From assembly GCA_018894105.1 (NCBI GenBank), contig CM032119.1, positions 17,315,246 to 17,379,245 of the forward strand: a DNA stretch of 64,000 bases, in the 5' to 3' direction. This document shows positions 1 to 12,400 of the stretch, piece after piece. Positions within the stretch are counted from its first letter, which is position 1, and the number at the start of each line of letters is the position of its first letter. This stretch comes from Jacaranda mimosifolia (Eukaryota; Streptophyta; Magnoliopsida; Lamiales; Bignoniaceae). The position numbers and the translations under genes were made by a program. Under the pieces are notes generated by a model. That model ran no database searches and was not told the DNA's origin. It was given only the letters and a program-made list of their open reading frames with translations.

Positions 1-40
1 ATGTCTTCTATAATGATCGATTCCAAGAAATCCTTGCGCA

Positions 41-364
41 AGGTGGTGTGACAATATGGAAAAGGAGTTTTTCAAATGTGAGGTCACACAAGGGAATAGA
101 ACATTGAGAATAGAGATATAATATTGAGGCTATTAGGGAGCCGACAAATATCTTGCCTTAGGCCTCTTTTGGGAGATAGGAGACAAAAGGACAATATGGA
201 AAAGGTGGTGTGACAATATGGAAAAGGTGTTTTTCAAAGGTGAGGTCACACAAGGGAATAGAACATTGAGAATAGAGATATAGTATTGAGGCTATTAGGG
301 AGCCGACAAATATCTTGCCTTAGGCTTCTTTCGGGAGATAGGAGACAGAATGACAATATTTGCA
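41..364 (+). repeat. 162-bp tandem duplication inside copia LTR
   Basis: Two units, 41-202 and about 203-364, run in direct order. Both start with AGGTGGTGTGACAATATGG and pass through the same block containing GAGGCTATTAGGGAGCCGAC. They differ at only a few bases, so the duplication is recent. The other two LTR copies in the window (near 30460 and 35330) have a single unit. Confidence 0.85.
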
Positions 365-754
365 CGGTATGCATAGAGCTATGATGGTTCTCCAGAATAT
401 TCATTTCGGCCAACTAGTTGGGTTCCATGGGCTTGAGGTTAGACATCAACCATGGAGATTGGGTACTCTTCAATTAATGAGATTAATTGAAACGAGTCGA
501 TTAGTTTAAAAGAACTTTTCAACTAAAATGAATATAAGATATTCAAAAGTCACAAAGAGTTGTGAGCTCATGTCCAATGAATGGTAGAACCTATTAGGTC
601 ACACACAAAAGCCAAATAGCTTCCAAATTTGGTAGAACAATTTTCCAAGTGTTGGAAAAATCACCCTTGGGTGATCGATTTTCTAAGGTCCAATCCAACA
701 GTCAATTTTGGTTTGATTAATTTAAGTGTTAAATTAATCAACTAATTTAAGAGT

Positions 755-2909
755 TAAATTAGATCAATGATTAAGGAGTTAATCATTTGGTACTATGTTG
801 ACCATCAATTGGACAAGTTGACTTAAAGAGTTAAGTTGACTAATTTAAGCTTAAGAGTTAGCTTGTTTGATTTAAGAGTTCAATCAAAGGTTAACTAATT
901 AATTAAAGTGTTTAATTTAATTAATGGGAAGAATACTTTTTGGAGGAAAAATTTAAATGAAGTGTTTATTTAAATTAGCATCTTACTTAATTTGGAATTA
1001 GATTCCAAATGAAATTGAAATGCACTTAAAATTCAAGTAAGATTTGAATTTGAACTTTGCCAACTTGGCATGCCAGTTGGGTGGTCACCTTGAGGAAGGT
1101 GTGATGCCAACTAGCACCACAGCTTCCACTCTCTATATATAGATATAGAGAGCATGCAAAATTCGAAATAAGCTGCTGAAAAGTGTGAGAATTAGATTCT
1201 TGCATTCCCTCCAAAATCTCTCTCTCCATGCATTACATCATGAGTTGAAGCTTTGCATTCCTTCTTCTTGCCAACCTGAAAATTGGCCTCCTCTACCTCA
1301 TTTTCTCTTCTCTAATTCCAAATTCTAGTGAGGGGAAATTGGAAGATTTTTTGGTGTGTGGATTGTTTCAATAAAGGCAAGCCGACTTACTTGCTCAGTT
1401 TTGGAGATCCACCTGCAGTAGCTTCTGGTTGACGAATTTTATGGAGTGATCCAGAAGGTGTTTTGGCTCCAATTTTTCATAGTAGCTTCCCCTGTGTCTA
1501 AAGGTGTTTCAGATTTAATTTCATGAATTTTGGAGCAGTTTAGCCTAGACAATTGTTGTCATCTTTCCACTATGCCAGATCCAGATAGTTTCTGGACTTT
1601 TGAGAGAGAGTTGATCTTCGCCTTGAATTTTGAGCTACAAGAGGTAATTCTTCATCCTAATCCAGATCTATAGCATGTCTAGATCCTTGGGATCTCAAGT
1701 AGCTTAGTTAATTTCATGCTTGTGAATGTTGATTTATGGATCCTAATGCTACTTTAGCCTTCACGTGGGCTGAAGAAAATAGTATATTCTTGTAAGATTC
1801 CATCAAAAATGAGCAAATGTGGTGTCTGAGAACATTTTGATTAGTTTAGGTGGTAAAGTTGCACATCAGCAATGGTTGGGCGACAATGTTCAAAGGAGGC
1901 CATAGGTTTGGAGGTGACTGTAATTAAGTTAGACCAACTAAATTAGGGAGTCAATTTAATTGGTGCCATATAACTATTAATTAGTCAAGTTAACTTAAAG
2001 AGTTAAGTTGACACTTTCTAGCTTAAAGAGTTAAGTTAGATGACTTAAGGAGTTAAGTCAAGTTGATTAATTAAATTAAAGAGTTAATTTAATTAATGTG
2101 AAGATTTAATTTTGGAGGAAAATTCAAATGAAGAAGTTCATTTGAGGTTAATTTGGGATTGGTTTGAAAGACATTTATGAGATGAAATGTAAAGTCAAAT
2201 TGAATCCAAATGCAAGTGAAATTATCATTTCACGTGCAAGTGGATTGCCAACTTGGCACACCACTTCATGGAGGGTGTGATGCCAACTTGCATCACACCT
2301 CCCACTCTATAAATAAGATAGAGGTGGCCGGCCACTTGACATCCATGCTAGATTCCATTTTTTCCTCCATAAATTTGATCCACTCATGTGCTAATGTTTC
2401 ACACAATCCTCACCATTCTCTCCACATTTTTAGCTTCTCCATCTCTTATTCTTCCTCTAGTTCTCTAGCTAATTGTAGGTGGATTGGAGCTCTCCTTGGG
2501 TGTGTGGATCATAACATTAGAGGGTTCACACTTGGGGAGCTTTGCTCTTGAAGATCCACCGCAATGCAGTTACTTTGGAGGCTATTTTCGAGGCCTTTCC
2601 GATTTTGGATTTTGCTAAAAAATTTACTGGAGATCCTCAAGTGTGTTGAGGTATTTATGTAAAATTTCATCTTAATCTGAGTTGACTTGATTGGGAAATT
2701 TTTGTCACTTCTCTGTTGTGCCAAAATTGACAGTTTTGAAGAGTTCATACTTGTCATCCACTTCTTCCTTGGATTTAGCATTCAAGGTTAGTTTTTTGCC
2801 ATTAAATCCATTTTAATTGCATGATTAGATCCTTGGGATGAGGAGTGGACAAGTATATTTAGCCTATTTTTTGTTTTATTATTGGATCCGTGGGCTACTC
2901 CTTACTTCA
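755..2909 (+). repeat. About 1.15-kb tandem duplication of the LTR 3' half
   Basis: The segment about 755-1830 recurs in diverged form at about 1925-2909. Anchors are TGGAGGAAAA at 941 and 2113, GTGATGCCAACT at 1101 and 2277, and AGATCCTTGG at 1681 and 2827, giving offsets of 1.15-1.18 kb. Each half has its own TATA-like box. The units are much more diverged than the 162-bp duplication, so this is either an old duplication or two different LTRs joined by recombination. Confidence 0.7.
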
Positions 2910-3906
2910 AGTGGTATCGAAGCCTAATTCATGCTTTAATTTGGATTTTGTTTGAATGATCCATGTGATGAATTGATTTATATCACCAAATACTTAATTC
3001 AAATCATGGATTTGAGTGTTTGGTTGATGTTGCTTATGGCTCCTTTGTTAATGAATTGAAATATGCTAATATGTATTTTAAGTGTTGGTTTATATGTTAG
3101 TATGATTTTAATTCATAGATGTTAATGTTAAATGTTGATTTAGCATTAATTTATGTTATATGGTGATATAACATGTTTAATCTGACTTTAATCCATTTTG
3201 GCCATTTTTAGATCCAATTGGATTGGAGTTTATTGGATATTTTTGAAGAATGTTAATTCTTACTTGCACTTGATTTTTAAAGCATGTTTGAGCACTTGAA
3301 TATTCACTTTTAAGAGTTGTTTTAAATCTTTAAATTCATCTAATATGTGGGATTTAGTGTTATGGAGGTGTCCATAAATTTTTGGTGCACAAAACTAGAC
3401 CATATAAGGTATTGACTCCGTACATACTCAAAATAGGGCAGCTGTCGAGCTGCTGGCCGGGCATTGGCCAAGTAGTAGGTGTGTTGTGCGGGCGATTGCC
3501 ACACGGCTGTACACCCTGGCCAGGCAGAGTTTTTAATGTGCTGTTTTTGTGCTCAAAATTAATCTAACTCATGCTAATTAGATGTACAAGTGTTGTGCTA
3601 GTTCTTAAAATAATGTTTGACAATTTTGAATGCTTTTAAAATCTTGTTCAAGTTGATCTTCAAATTTGCACAAAAATGAAATGCATAAATGTTATGCTTA
3701 ATTTTGCTAGTTAATTAATTGTTTATGAGATAAGCATTTAATTTGTTGAATTGAATGTCAATTCTTATTTATTGTTCATTTAATTATTGAATGGATGATG
3801 AATGAATGGGGATGAATATGAGCCTTTAATATTGATTTTATTTGTTTCAAGTCGCTGAAAATGGTTGTATTAAATTGGGGCTTGCATGCCTCTTAATTTC
3901 TATCTT
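2910..3906 (+). mobile_element. Copia internal region, copy A, first part
   Basis: This untranslated internal region follows the primer site. It is homologous to about 33779-32760 on the minus strand, including a GC-rich patch (about 3430-3530) that matches the patch at about 33170-33260. It is cut by the CACTA element at 3907 and resumes at 14591. No open protein frame is conserved. Confidence 0.65.
2912..2924 (+). other. Degenerate primer-binding site (tRNA-iMet type)
   Basis: TGGTATCGAAGCC starts two bases after the LTR's terminal CA. It resembles the TGGTATCAGAGC class used by most plant copia elements to bind initiator tRNA-Met. The same sequence abuts the LTR of the inverted copy at 33765-33777. 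Confidence 0.7.
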
Positions 3907-3919
3907 AACACTACAACAA

Positions 3920-4330
3920 TTTGCACTTCACGTAACAAAAATTTTGGTAACAAAGGTAAAATTTGTTACATATGTTAGATTTATTGTAACAAAATTGATT
4001 TTTTGTTACGAATAACATTTTCTTTAGTAACAAAGTAAAAGTCTTGTTACCTTTAACTCAAATTTGTTACCTTAAATTTTTTATGTTCGTAACTAAATAA
4101 TTATTTGTTATGGAAAATGTTATTTTGTTACATATAGCATTTTCCGTTATATAAGAAGATATATTTGTAACAAAATTTGGCACCTTTTGTAACAACAAAA
4201 TATTTGTTACAAATAAAATATATTGTAACAAAGTTTTTAGTTAGTAAATTTTAATTAACTTCCCTCCAAAATTCATTCCCTCCAAATATCAATGGTATAC
4301 ATATGGTAACAATGATTTTCGTTACTAATT
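3920..4330. repeat. CACTA 5' subterminal repeat cluster
   Basis: GTAACAAA, TTGTTAC and close variants occur about every 20-40 bases in both orientations. In this superfamily such repeats are the binding sites of the accessory transposase protein. The mirror cluster is at 14115-14580. Confidence 0.75.
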
Positions 4331-5034
4331 ATAAACGAATATTAAATTAAATTTTTACTAATACTTGTGGGTTGGGCTTTTGTTCAAGAAATGGACTTCA
4401 CAATAATGTAAAGAATTTGTTAATTGGGCTTAACCAATTTTTTAGTGAATTATTATTGAACTGGATTTTATTTTAAAGATTGAGCTTGAAGAAATTTGAA
4501 GTGAATAATCCATTAGTTGGGCCAATTTCTTTAAAATATTGGACTTTATAATTTTTTTGTGAATTATTCAATGAATTGGGAGTTTTCATTAGAGGAAAAA
4601 TGCAAAATTGGTCCCGTAACCCTACTAGCAAATTTTGACTTTATGTTTTTGGTACACTAACTTTTGAATTTTGGCAATCTGAGGATAAATTTAGCCCGAA
4701 TTCATTTGCAGCAGGCCCAATCCACATAGCACCACGTCACATCCTTTCTCCTACGTGGCATGTGGTGTGGCAACCCCTTCTTGCCATGTATTTTACTAGA
4801 CCAAAAAAAAAAGGATATTTGCACAAAAATTAAAAATAAGTACATAAAAATTGAAAAAGTAAAAAGATAAAAAGAAAGAAGATAAATCTTGAAAAATATT
4901 TATATACTTATATATATTTATATATATATATTCACATATATAAACACACATACACATGTATCCCACTTGCTAAATTATCAAATTAAATGAATTGAGTCCT
5001 AAAAAAAATTTAAAACTTGCACATTAGAATTTAA

Positions 5035-5930
5035 AAGATCAAATATCCTTCAAATTTATAAAAATTTATTTTCTACAAATTTACCATCTAAAATTTAAAA
5101 ATCTAATTTATCACTTTAGGCCATATAATTTTAATAATATAAGTTAAAATATCTAATAATGTTAAAATAGTAAAATATCTAAAAATTTAAATAAATTTTG
5201 TTGACTTTATTTATTAAGTTAAAAATGAAATAAAAATTAAACAATAAAAATTTAAGTCTATCCTATTATCTATATAATTCGAAATTACATAAGAATATTA
5301 AAATGATAAATACATCTAAAATAATTCTGTTAAATATAAATATATTTTATTTATTAATTCAAATATGACAAAAAAAACTTAAACAATAAAATTTTAAGTT
5401 TGTCATCCTAACTATATAATTATAAATTACATAATAATATTAAAATCAAAAATATTCTAAACATTATAATTTAAAATATCAAATATCCTTCAAATTTATT
5501 CAATTTTATTTCATACGAATTTATCATCTAAATTTTTTTTTAAATCTAACTTATAACTTTAGGCCATATAATTTTAATAATATTAAGTTAAAATATTTAA
5601 TAATGTTAAAATAGTAAAATATCTAATAATTTAAATAAATTTTGTTGACTTTATTTGTTAAGTTAAAAATGAAATAAAAATTTAAGTCCATCCTATTATC
5701 TATATAATTCAAAATTACATAATAACATTAAAATGATAAATACATCTAAAATAATTCTATTAAATATAAATATATTTTATTTATTAATTCAAATATAACA
5801 AAATAAAACTTAAACAATAAAATTTTGAGTCTATCATCCTAACTATATACTTGTAGATTACATAATAAAATTAAAATAAAAATATTCTAAAATAATTCAA
5901 TTATTCAATTAATATAAATAAAGAATTCAA
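5035..5930. repeat. Two tandem units of about 445 bp, AT-rich
   Basis: Anchors repeat at about 440-445 bp: CAAATATCCTTCAAATTTAT at 5039 and about 5478, and TTAGGCCATATAATTTT at about 5115 and 5559. Each unit is itself built of two similar halves containing AAACAATAAAA followed by a CTATATA block. It is non-coding and lies inside the CACTA element. The stretch 4331-5034 holds nothing recognisable except a possible terminal repeat near 4592. Confidence 0.75.
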
Positions 5931-5932
5931 AT

Positions 5933-5937
<5 letters not shown>

Positions 5938-5994
<57 letters not shown>

Positions 5995-6015
5995 AAGAAG
6001 AAGAAGAAGAAGAAG
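5938..6015. repeat. (AAT)n/(AAG)n compound microsatellite
   Basis: About nine AAT units run directly into about 17 AAG units. It is a simple repeat that should be length-polymorphic. Confidence 0.95.
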
Positions 6016-6049
6016 CCCAACCCTTCCCCTCTAGCACTTCATATATTTC

Positions 6050-6201
6050 TCATTTCTTTTCTTTTTTCTTCATTCTTTTATTTTCTTTTTATTCTCATTT
6101 CTCTCTTCTTCCATTATTTCATATATTTCTCATTTTATACATATATGTATAAATTTATCATTGTTTCTCATTTCTCATTATTTCATATATTCTCATTTTA
6201 T

Positions 6202-6234
<33 letters not shown>

Positions 6235-6500
6235 AATTTATCTATAAAATTTTAAATAATTTTTATTTTTATCTTTTTTCTTTCTAATTATTCATACAAT
6301 ATGTAAACTTATTTTTTCTATTTATACTTATTCACATATATATATATATATAATATACATATATATAAATTTATCAATAAAATTTAAATTACTTTTATTT
6401 TATCTATTTTTTATTTATTCATTCCAAATTAAATAATATTTAATATTTATAAAAACATATATATAATATAATTTTTTGTTCATACTTATATGCATATATA
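6050..6500. repeat. Internal repeat family of the CACTA element, copy 1
   Basis: A block built from TTATTTCATATATTCTCATT, an AC/AT microsatellite, ATAAATTTATC(T)ATAAAATTT and TCTTTTTTCTTTC recurs at about 11765-12210 and 12805-13095; a short piece also recurs at 6550-6650. The copies keep the same order, so they are duplicated segments and not chance AT-rich similarity. The next 2 kb (6650-8670) is AT-rich non-coding DNA; TTCCCTCCAAA-type motifs recur near 6680 and 7440. Confidence 0.75.
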
Positions 6501-8680
6501 GTATATAAATACATATATAGATAAATTTCAATAAAATTTAAAGAAATTCATCATATATTTCTCATTTTATACATATATAAATTTATCATTATTTCTCATT
6601 TCTCATTATTTCATATATTCTTATTTTATACATATGTATAAATTTATTTAACGAATTTGGATGGCAATGCAATTTTGTTTCCCTCCAACTTTTGTATTCC
6701 CTCAAAAATTTGGCCCATAAAAAATATTAACAATTGTTTTTATTATTAGTTTGGCATATTAATTTAACTTGATTTCTTCCAAAAAATTGATTCCCTCTAA
6801 CAATAATGAATTCTCTTCATTTTTTCGATTCCTCTAAATTTTAGCTCCTCCATTTTTTTTGTATAAATAATCTATAGCAAAATTAATTTCTTTTATCTTA
6901 GATTATATGATGGATTGACATATAATTTTTTAAATTATTAAATGGTTTTTTATTATAGTTAAAATAGTTAAATAACATATAATTTGGACTTATAAATTTT
7001 GGTGCTTAACAATTTAATTTTTTATTATAATTTATTACAATATTTATTTAGAAAAATTCTAAAAACTCCTTAAAATAAATAGTCAAAGGTTACATACCTA
7101 AATAACAAAATAAAATAAAGAAATCTAGTTTACCATAATACTTAATGAAAAAAAAACGGTCCCTGAAGTTAGACTTATTAATTTTACATTTCGTATTTTA
7201 ATCGCTGTATTGGCCAATTAAAGATTTTTATAACTTATAGATATCTATATGTTAATTGTGTGTATGTTTTACTATATAAATTGCTAAAATAAAGATAACT
7301 TTCGTGGTTTAATATAGTGTAAAAAAAGTATTAACTTAAAGTATATTATTAAATATAATAATTATTAACTTTCATAGACCTGAACAAATTGTTCTTAAGA
7401 ATTAGTTGATATACATATTATATTTCCTTCAAAAAATAAGTTTCCCTCCAAAAATGAATTCCCTTATTATTTTTTATTCCCTCCAAATTTTTGCTCCTCC
7501 CTCCATTTTGTGTATAAATAGTATGTACAAAAATTATTTATTTTATCTTATATTATAAGATGAATTATGATATATTATTATGGAGGTTAAAAATTTAATT
7601 CTATTTTTTGTTATTATTTACTAGGACATTGTTTTTGAACAAAAAGATTTTAGAAAAATTGTTTATAAATTCTAAAAACTTTAGTCTTTATGTGTAATTA
7701 ATTTCATTTTAAAAATTAAAATATTCTGTACTAATAATATTTGATATTGACAATTTGAAAATGCATTCATTGAAAATTTTCTATACTTAATTAATGCAAA
7801 TTGTTTTAAAATTGACCAATTGGTATAACTTTAATATAGTTGGAAATTTTAAAATTATTTTGAAATACTCACAACATTATAATATAAACTTAGTAATATA
7901 GTTATAAGTTTAATAAAATTATTTTTTATCCCCATATATTTAATTAAATATTTGAAGAACTGTTAGCATCCTTAACAAATTTGTAGACGTTGGTTGAAAA
8001 TTTATATTAAAATTCAAAAATATCCTTCAAAAGCTGTTTTGATTATCTTTAAGACAAAAATCCCCTTGGACTTATTTGTAACTTTAACATGGGGGGTTTA
8101 ACGTTAATATTATTTAAATTACTAAGAATAAATTTAAATAATTTTATTAATAAATTTTTTAAATATTAAATAATCTTTTAATTAAAGTTGGATTAAAAAA
8201 ATAAAAATTTAAAATCATCAACATATGTAAAGTAATTTAATCAAATTTAATTAAACATATTTATTAATTATAAAACAAAAATAAAAATCAAATCCATCTC
8301 TTAATTAAATATAATTTTATTTTTAAATTACATCTCAATAATATTAAAAAATAATCATATCTAGAATAATTTATTTATATCAAGTTAAATATATTTATTA
8401 AATATAAAAAAATATTTATTAACTAAAATAAATAATTTAAAAATAAAAATAAGATCTAAAAATATCATACTAACACTAGTAATTTTAAAATGTCTATTTC
8501 ACCCTATCAGCCTAATAAAAAAATTATTGATATAATATCTTGTTCCCTTCTAAAACACAAATAAATAAATAATTTTCTCTCAATTCATTTTTCACCTACC
8601 ACCCAAAATACAAACAAACAACCATCACATTCTCCAACCCCACTTCCAAAAAACCATATTGCTAAAATATTTTGACAAAA

Positions 8681-10525
8681 GGGAAAATTGCAATTTTAGT
8701 CCACCAACTATACCCTCTTTCGATTTCACTCCATTTTGATATGGGGTTAGCACATTTGGTCCATTGACCCGTAAATTTTCGCACATTTAGTCCAATTTTT
8801 TACAATTTTGGTCCATTGGGCCGAAAATGTTTCAATTGGGCTGGAAAATTGCCTACTCAGCATTGATTGGGCCTAAATATTGGGGATTTTGCGACATTTG
8901 TCAAATAACTCCACATCAGCGTCCCTGTCAGCTAAGTGGTTGAAACCCCAAAAAAGGAAAAAAAAAAAAAAGAAAGGAAAAAATTGATGGAATAATAAAA
9001 AAAAAGATTCAAAACCACCCAACCTCCCCCGTCCCCCGTCCCCCAACCCCACCACCACCCCCCAGCCGCCAGGAATGCTGGCCATGGCGGCAGGTAAGAT
9101 GAAGGTGGGGGTGGGTGTTTTATAAAATATAATATAAGATGGGTGTTTTATTAATATATATTATGTTTATTATATTATATATTTTATATTTATAGTTGTG
9201 TATATATATAATATAAATAAAAAAGAATAAATTAGAAAGATGAAAATAAAAAATTGGTATAAAGGAGATGAAAAAAGATATATAAAAATGTATGAAATAA
9301 TATATTTAAAAAATATATATGAAAAAAGGATATATAAAAATATATGTAAAAAGAATAAATAGATAAAAGTTGAAATATTTTAAAAATAACGACAAGTAAA
9401 AATTACAAAATATTAAGATAATTTAAAATAAATATGGCAACTGGGAAAAAAATTGATTTTTCTTCGAAATAATAGTATGTGAAAAATTACCAATTTTTAA
9501 ACTAATTTCAAATAATTGTAGAAATTGAAAAAAAAAATTGAAATTCTTTTTCTAAAATGATGACATGTGAAAATTAGGAAATATTTAATTAATAATATAT
9601 AAAAACATGTATATACATATATATATTATTAATAATATTTTTTGTTTATCCCTATATACATATATACATTTATCTAAAACATATATATACATATATATAT
9701 AAATTTATATATTATTAATAATATTTTTTATTTATCCTTATATACATATATACAATTATCTAAAACATATATATATAAATTATATAATATATATTTATAT
9801 AAAATAAAACCCCTCCCCCAAGCACCCCCGTGGCACCCTTGCCCACCCCCCACACCTTAACAGGCTGCCATGGCAACCTGCATGCTTGCCAGATCTGGCC
9901 AGATCCGGCCACTGGCCGCCATGGCCATATTGGCCATGGCAGCCTTCCAGCGGCCGTTTTGGCCGCTAGCATTTTTTTTCCCTTTTCCCTTTCGTTTCCT
10001 CCATGGCAGCCTTCCACCTGCAACATTTTTTTTTTGTTTTCCTTTTCCCTTTTGTTTTCGCCGACACTCGTTTGGTTGCCGGCGGCCCGAGTTACCATGG
10101 CCATAGACTAGGCTGTTGGCAGCCATGGCAGCTAGTGGTGTTGAGGTGGGGTGGGGTTGGGGGATATGAATATAAAAAGATATATGTTTAGATTATATAT
10201 ATTATACATATGTTTAAATTTTTAATTCTATTGTAAAAAATTTCCCTCAAAAATTTTCTTTTCTTTTTTTTTTATTTTATTTTAGCAAATTTGCTAATGT
10301 GGCTGCTAAGGTGGACACTGATGTGGAACAGGGTGACATGTGTCACAAAATCCCCAAAATTAGACCCGATTGAAAGCTGACTAGGCAATTTTTGGGCCAA
10401 ATTGAAAAATTTTCAGTCCGATGGACTAAAAGTGCAAAAAATTGGACTAAATGTACTAACCCACTATCAAAATGGAGTGAAATCAAAAGAGGGTATAGTT
10501 GGTGGACTTAAATTGCAATTTCCCC
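8681..10525. mobile_element. Mutator-like MITE, 1.85 kb, with 10-bp target duplication
   Basis: The left end GGGAAAATTGCAATTTTAGT is mirrored by the right end (GGGGAAATTGCAATTTAAGT on the other strand). The inverted similarity continues for about 200 bases through CCACCAACTATA, TTTCACTCCATTTTGAT and TGGACTAAA. The element is flanked by TTTGACAAAA at 8671-8680 and 10526-10535. Long terminal inverted repeats with a 9-11-bp target duplication are characteristic of Mutator-like elements. There is no transposase. The interior contains GC-rich islands (9000-9110, 9810-10160) in an otherwise AT-rich element. Confidence 0.87.
9810..10160. other. GC-rich island inside the MITE
   Basis: About 350 bases dense in GGCCATGGC, GGCAGCC and CCGGC, abruptly bounded by AT-rich DNA. 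Overlapping open frames exist on both strands, but they are low-complexity (Pro/Ala/His or Gly/Lys-rich) and match no family I know. It could be a captured genomic fragment, as in Pack-MULEs, or a GC-rich tandem-repeat expansion. Similar CTGGCCATGG-bearing islands lie at 9060-9110 and 10970-11045. Confidence 0.5.
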
Positions 10526-10919
10526 TTTGACAAAATGCTCCAATTCATAAACAAACAAGCCCTAATTTAAACTAATTTCATTAAATTTATTAATTAATAA
10601 AAATTAAATAAGTCAAAATGTGGGAGATATAGAGTTGGAATCCTGTGAGACCTTGATGTGTGTGTATATATAAATAAAAAAATGAAATTTATTTATTAAT
10701 CAAAATAAATAATTTAAATAAAAATAAAATCTAAAATTTTATCCTAACAATATAATTTTAATAATTTTAAATAAATAAATATTTTTAATTATTTTGAACA
10801 AAATAATGTAATGATTTTAAATAAATAACATAAGTAAAAAATATTTAATTTAAGTTAATTTAATTAAAATTTATTAATTAATAATAAATAAATAAGTATA
10901 TATATATACATATATATAT

Positions 10920-11050
10920 ATATTTTTTTTCCCTTCCTTCTTCCACATCCCCACCCCTCCCTCTTCCAACCAGCACCCCCCACCCCGCCAACCCCACCCC
11001 AGGCCTGGCCATGGCCGGCGATGAGGGGTTGGGGGAAAGGGGGGTGGGTA
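10920..11050. other. Second GC-rich island, outside the MITE
   Basis: A C-rich run followed by a CTGGCCATGGCCGGCGATG-like core and a G-rich run, so the whole is nearly an inverted repeat (C-tract, core, G-tract). It is flanked by TATATA runs. It shares its core with the islands inside the neighbouring MITE. Confidence 0.45.
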
Positions 11051-11764
11051 TTATATATATATATATTTATATGATATTTATTTTATATATATTTATATTG
11101 ATATTGTACGTATATATATTTTTATTTATATGATATTTATATTGAGATATAAATTTTTTTATGAGGATTTTGTTATATATTTTTAAATTTTATTGTTATT
11201 TTTTTTAAAAAAATTTAATGAAGGTTGATTGGGCAATTCAAATTTTGTGATTTTTTTTATAAATAAGTCAAAATTTTGAGCTGTTGGGTAATTAATTTTT
11301 TTAATTTAACAGTTTTGCCTGAATACTAATGGAAGTTGATGTGCTATTCCAAATGTATTAAAAAATTTAGAGTTTTGGTCCTATAAGTGTCAACTTAATT
11401 ACCAAAAGTGCAAACCCCCCATCCAGTGAGACCAAAAATATAATTTTTCCAATATAATCAAACACTACATTAGCGGAAAAAAAGAAAACTACGGGCTCCA
11501 TTGAAATAGTAATAATTTTATTAGGCTAGTTGCAATTTACCCTAATGTGATTTGTGAAATAAGTGTCAAACCCTTATGTGAAAAAAATATATACATACAA
11601 AACAGCTTTTTTATATTTTATAAAACCACACACACCGCCTCCCCCTCCACATTTATTGCCCATTTAATGTAATTTTAATATAAAAAGATCAATTTACCCT
11701 TATTCATTTCACATATATACAATTCAATTTAAATAAATTTTTATTATCATATTTTATTTATTTT

Positions 11765-12210
11765 TTCTTTTTTTTTCATTCTTTTCTTTTCTTTTCTTTT
11801 TATTCTGATTTCTCTCTTCTATTATTTCATATATTTCTCATTTTATACATATATATAAATTTATCATTGTTTCTCATTTCTCATTATTTCATATATTCTC
11901 ATTTTACACACACACACACACACATATATATATACATATATATATATAAATTTATCTATAAAATTTTAAATAATTTTTATTTTTATCTTTTTTCTTTCTA
12001 ATTATTCATATATGTATACTTATTTTTTCTATTTATACTTATTCACATAAATATAATATACATATTTATAAATTTTGTCAATAAAATTTAAATTACTTTT
12101 ATTTTTATCTATTTTTCTATTTATTCATTCCGAATTAAATAATATTTAATATTTATAAATATGTATAATATAATTTTTTGTTCGTACTTATTTACATATA
12201 TAGTGTATAT
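11765..12210. repeat. Internal repeat family, copy 2
   Basis: Near-copy of 6050-6500, including the TTATTTCATATATTTCTCAT block, the AC/AT microsatellite and the following T-rich segment. The intervening 11051-11764 is AT-rich non-coding DNA with a possible terminal repeat of a Mutator-like element around 11290-11460. Confidence 0.75.
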
Positions 12211-12220
12211 ATATATATAT

Positions 12221-12400
12221 ACCACAAGAAAATAGGTTAATTGCGCCATATACTTTGCGCTGGTTTTTCTAAACTGCCGCAATTAATAATATTATTTCTT
12301 TTACTTATTAGATTGCTCTTTGTTTTTAACTTTAAAGGGTTTTGTCCACAATTTTTTAATATATATATTTATATATGTAATGCCAAATATTTTTTAAAAA
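12221..12400 (+). mobile_element. Internally deleted CACTA-like end fragment
   Basis: Starts ACCACAAGAAAATAGGTTAA and matches 13109-13445, but lacks about 170 bases from the middle. It is followed by AT-rich DNA with no matching 3' terminus. Confidence 0.5.

Larger units (their letters stand above)
1..2909 (+). mobile_element. Ty1/copia-type LTR, copy A (left end outside window)
   Basis: This is the long terminal repeat of a copia-type element. It matches 29782-31052 on the plus strand and 36025-33780 on the minus strand. By comparison with the minus-strand copy, the window opens about 0.65 kb inside the LTR. It ends in CA at 2908-2909, two bases before a primer-binding-site-like sequence. 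TATA-like promoter boxes lie at 1134-1141 and 2308-2315. The stretch is longer than the homologous part of the other copy (about 2.9 kb against 1.6 kb) because of two internal duplications listed separately. I see no protein gene; the short open frames are not conserved between copies. Confidence 0.75.

Noticed and set aside
3382..3567. 61-codon frame in the copia leader
   Set aside because: The homologous region at 33097-33426 does not keep the frame. It is GC-patch chance.
9760..10126. Overlapping open frames on both strands in the GC-rich island
   Set aside because: Low-complexity composition, open on both strands because of GC content, embedded in a MITE with no family resemblance.
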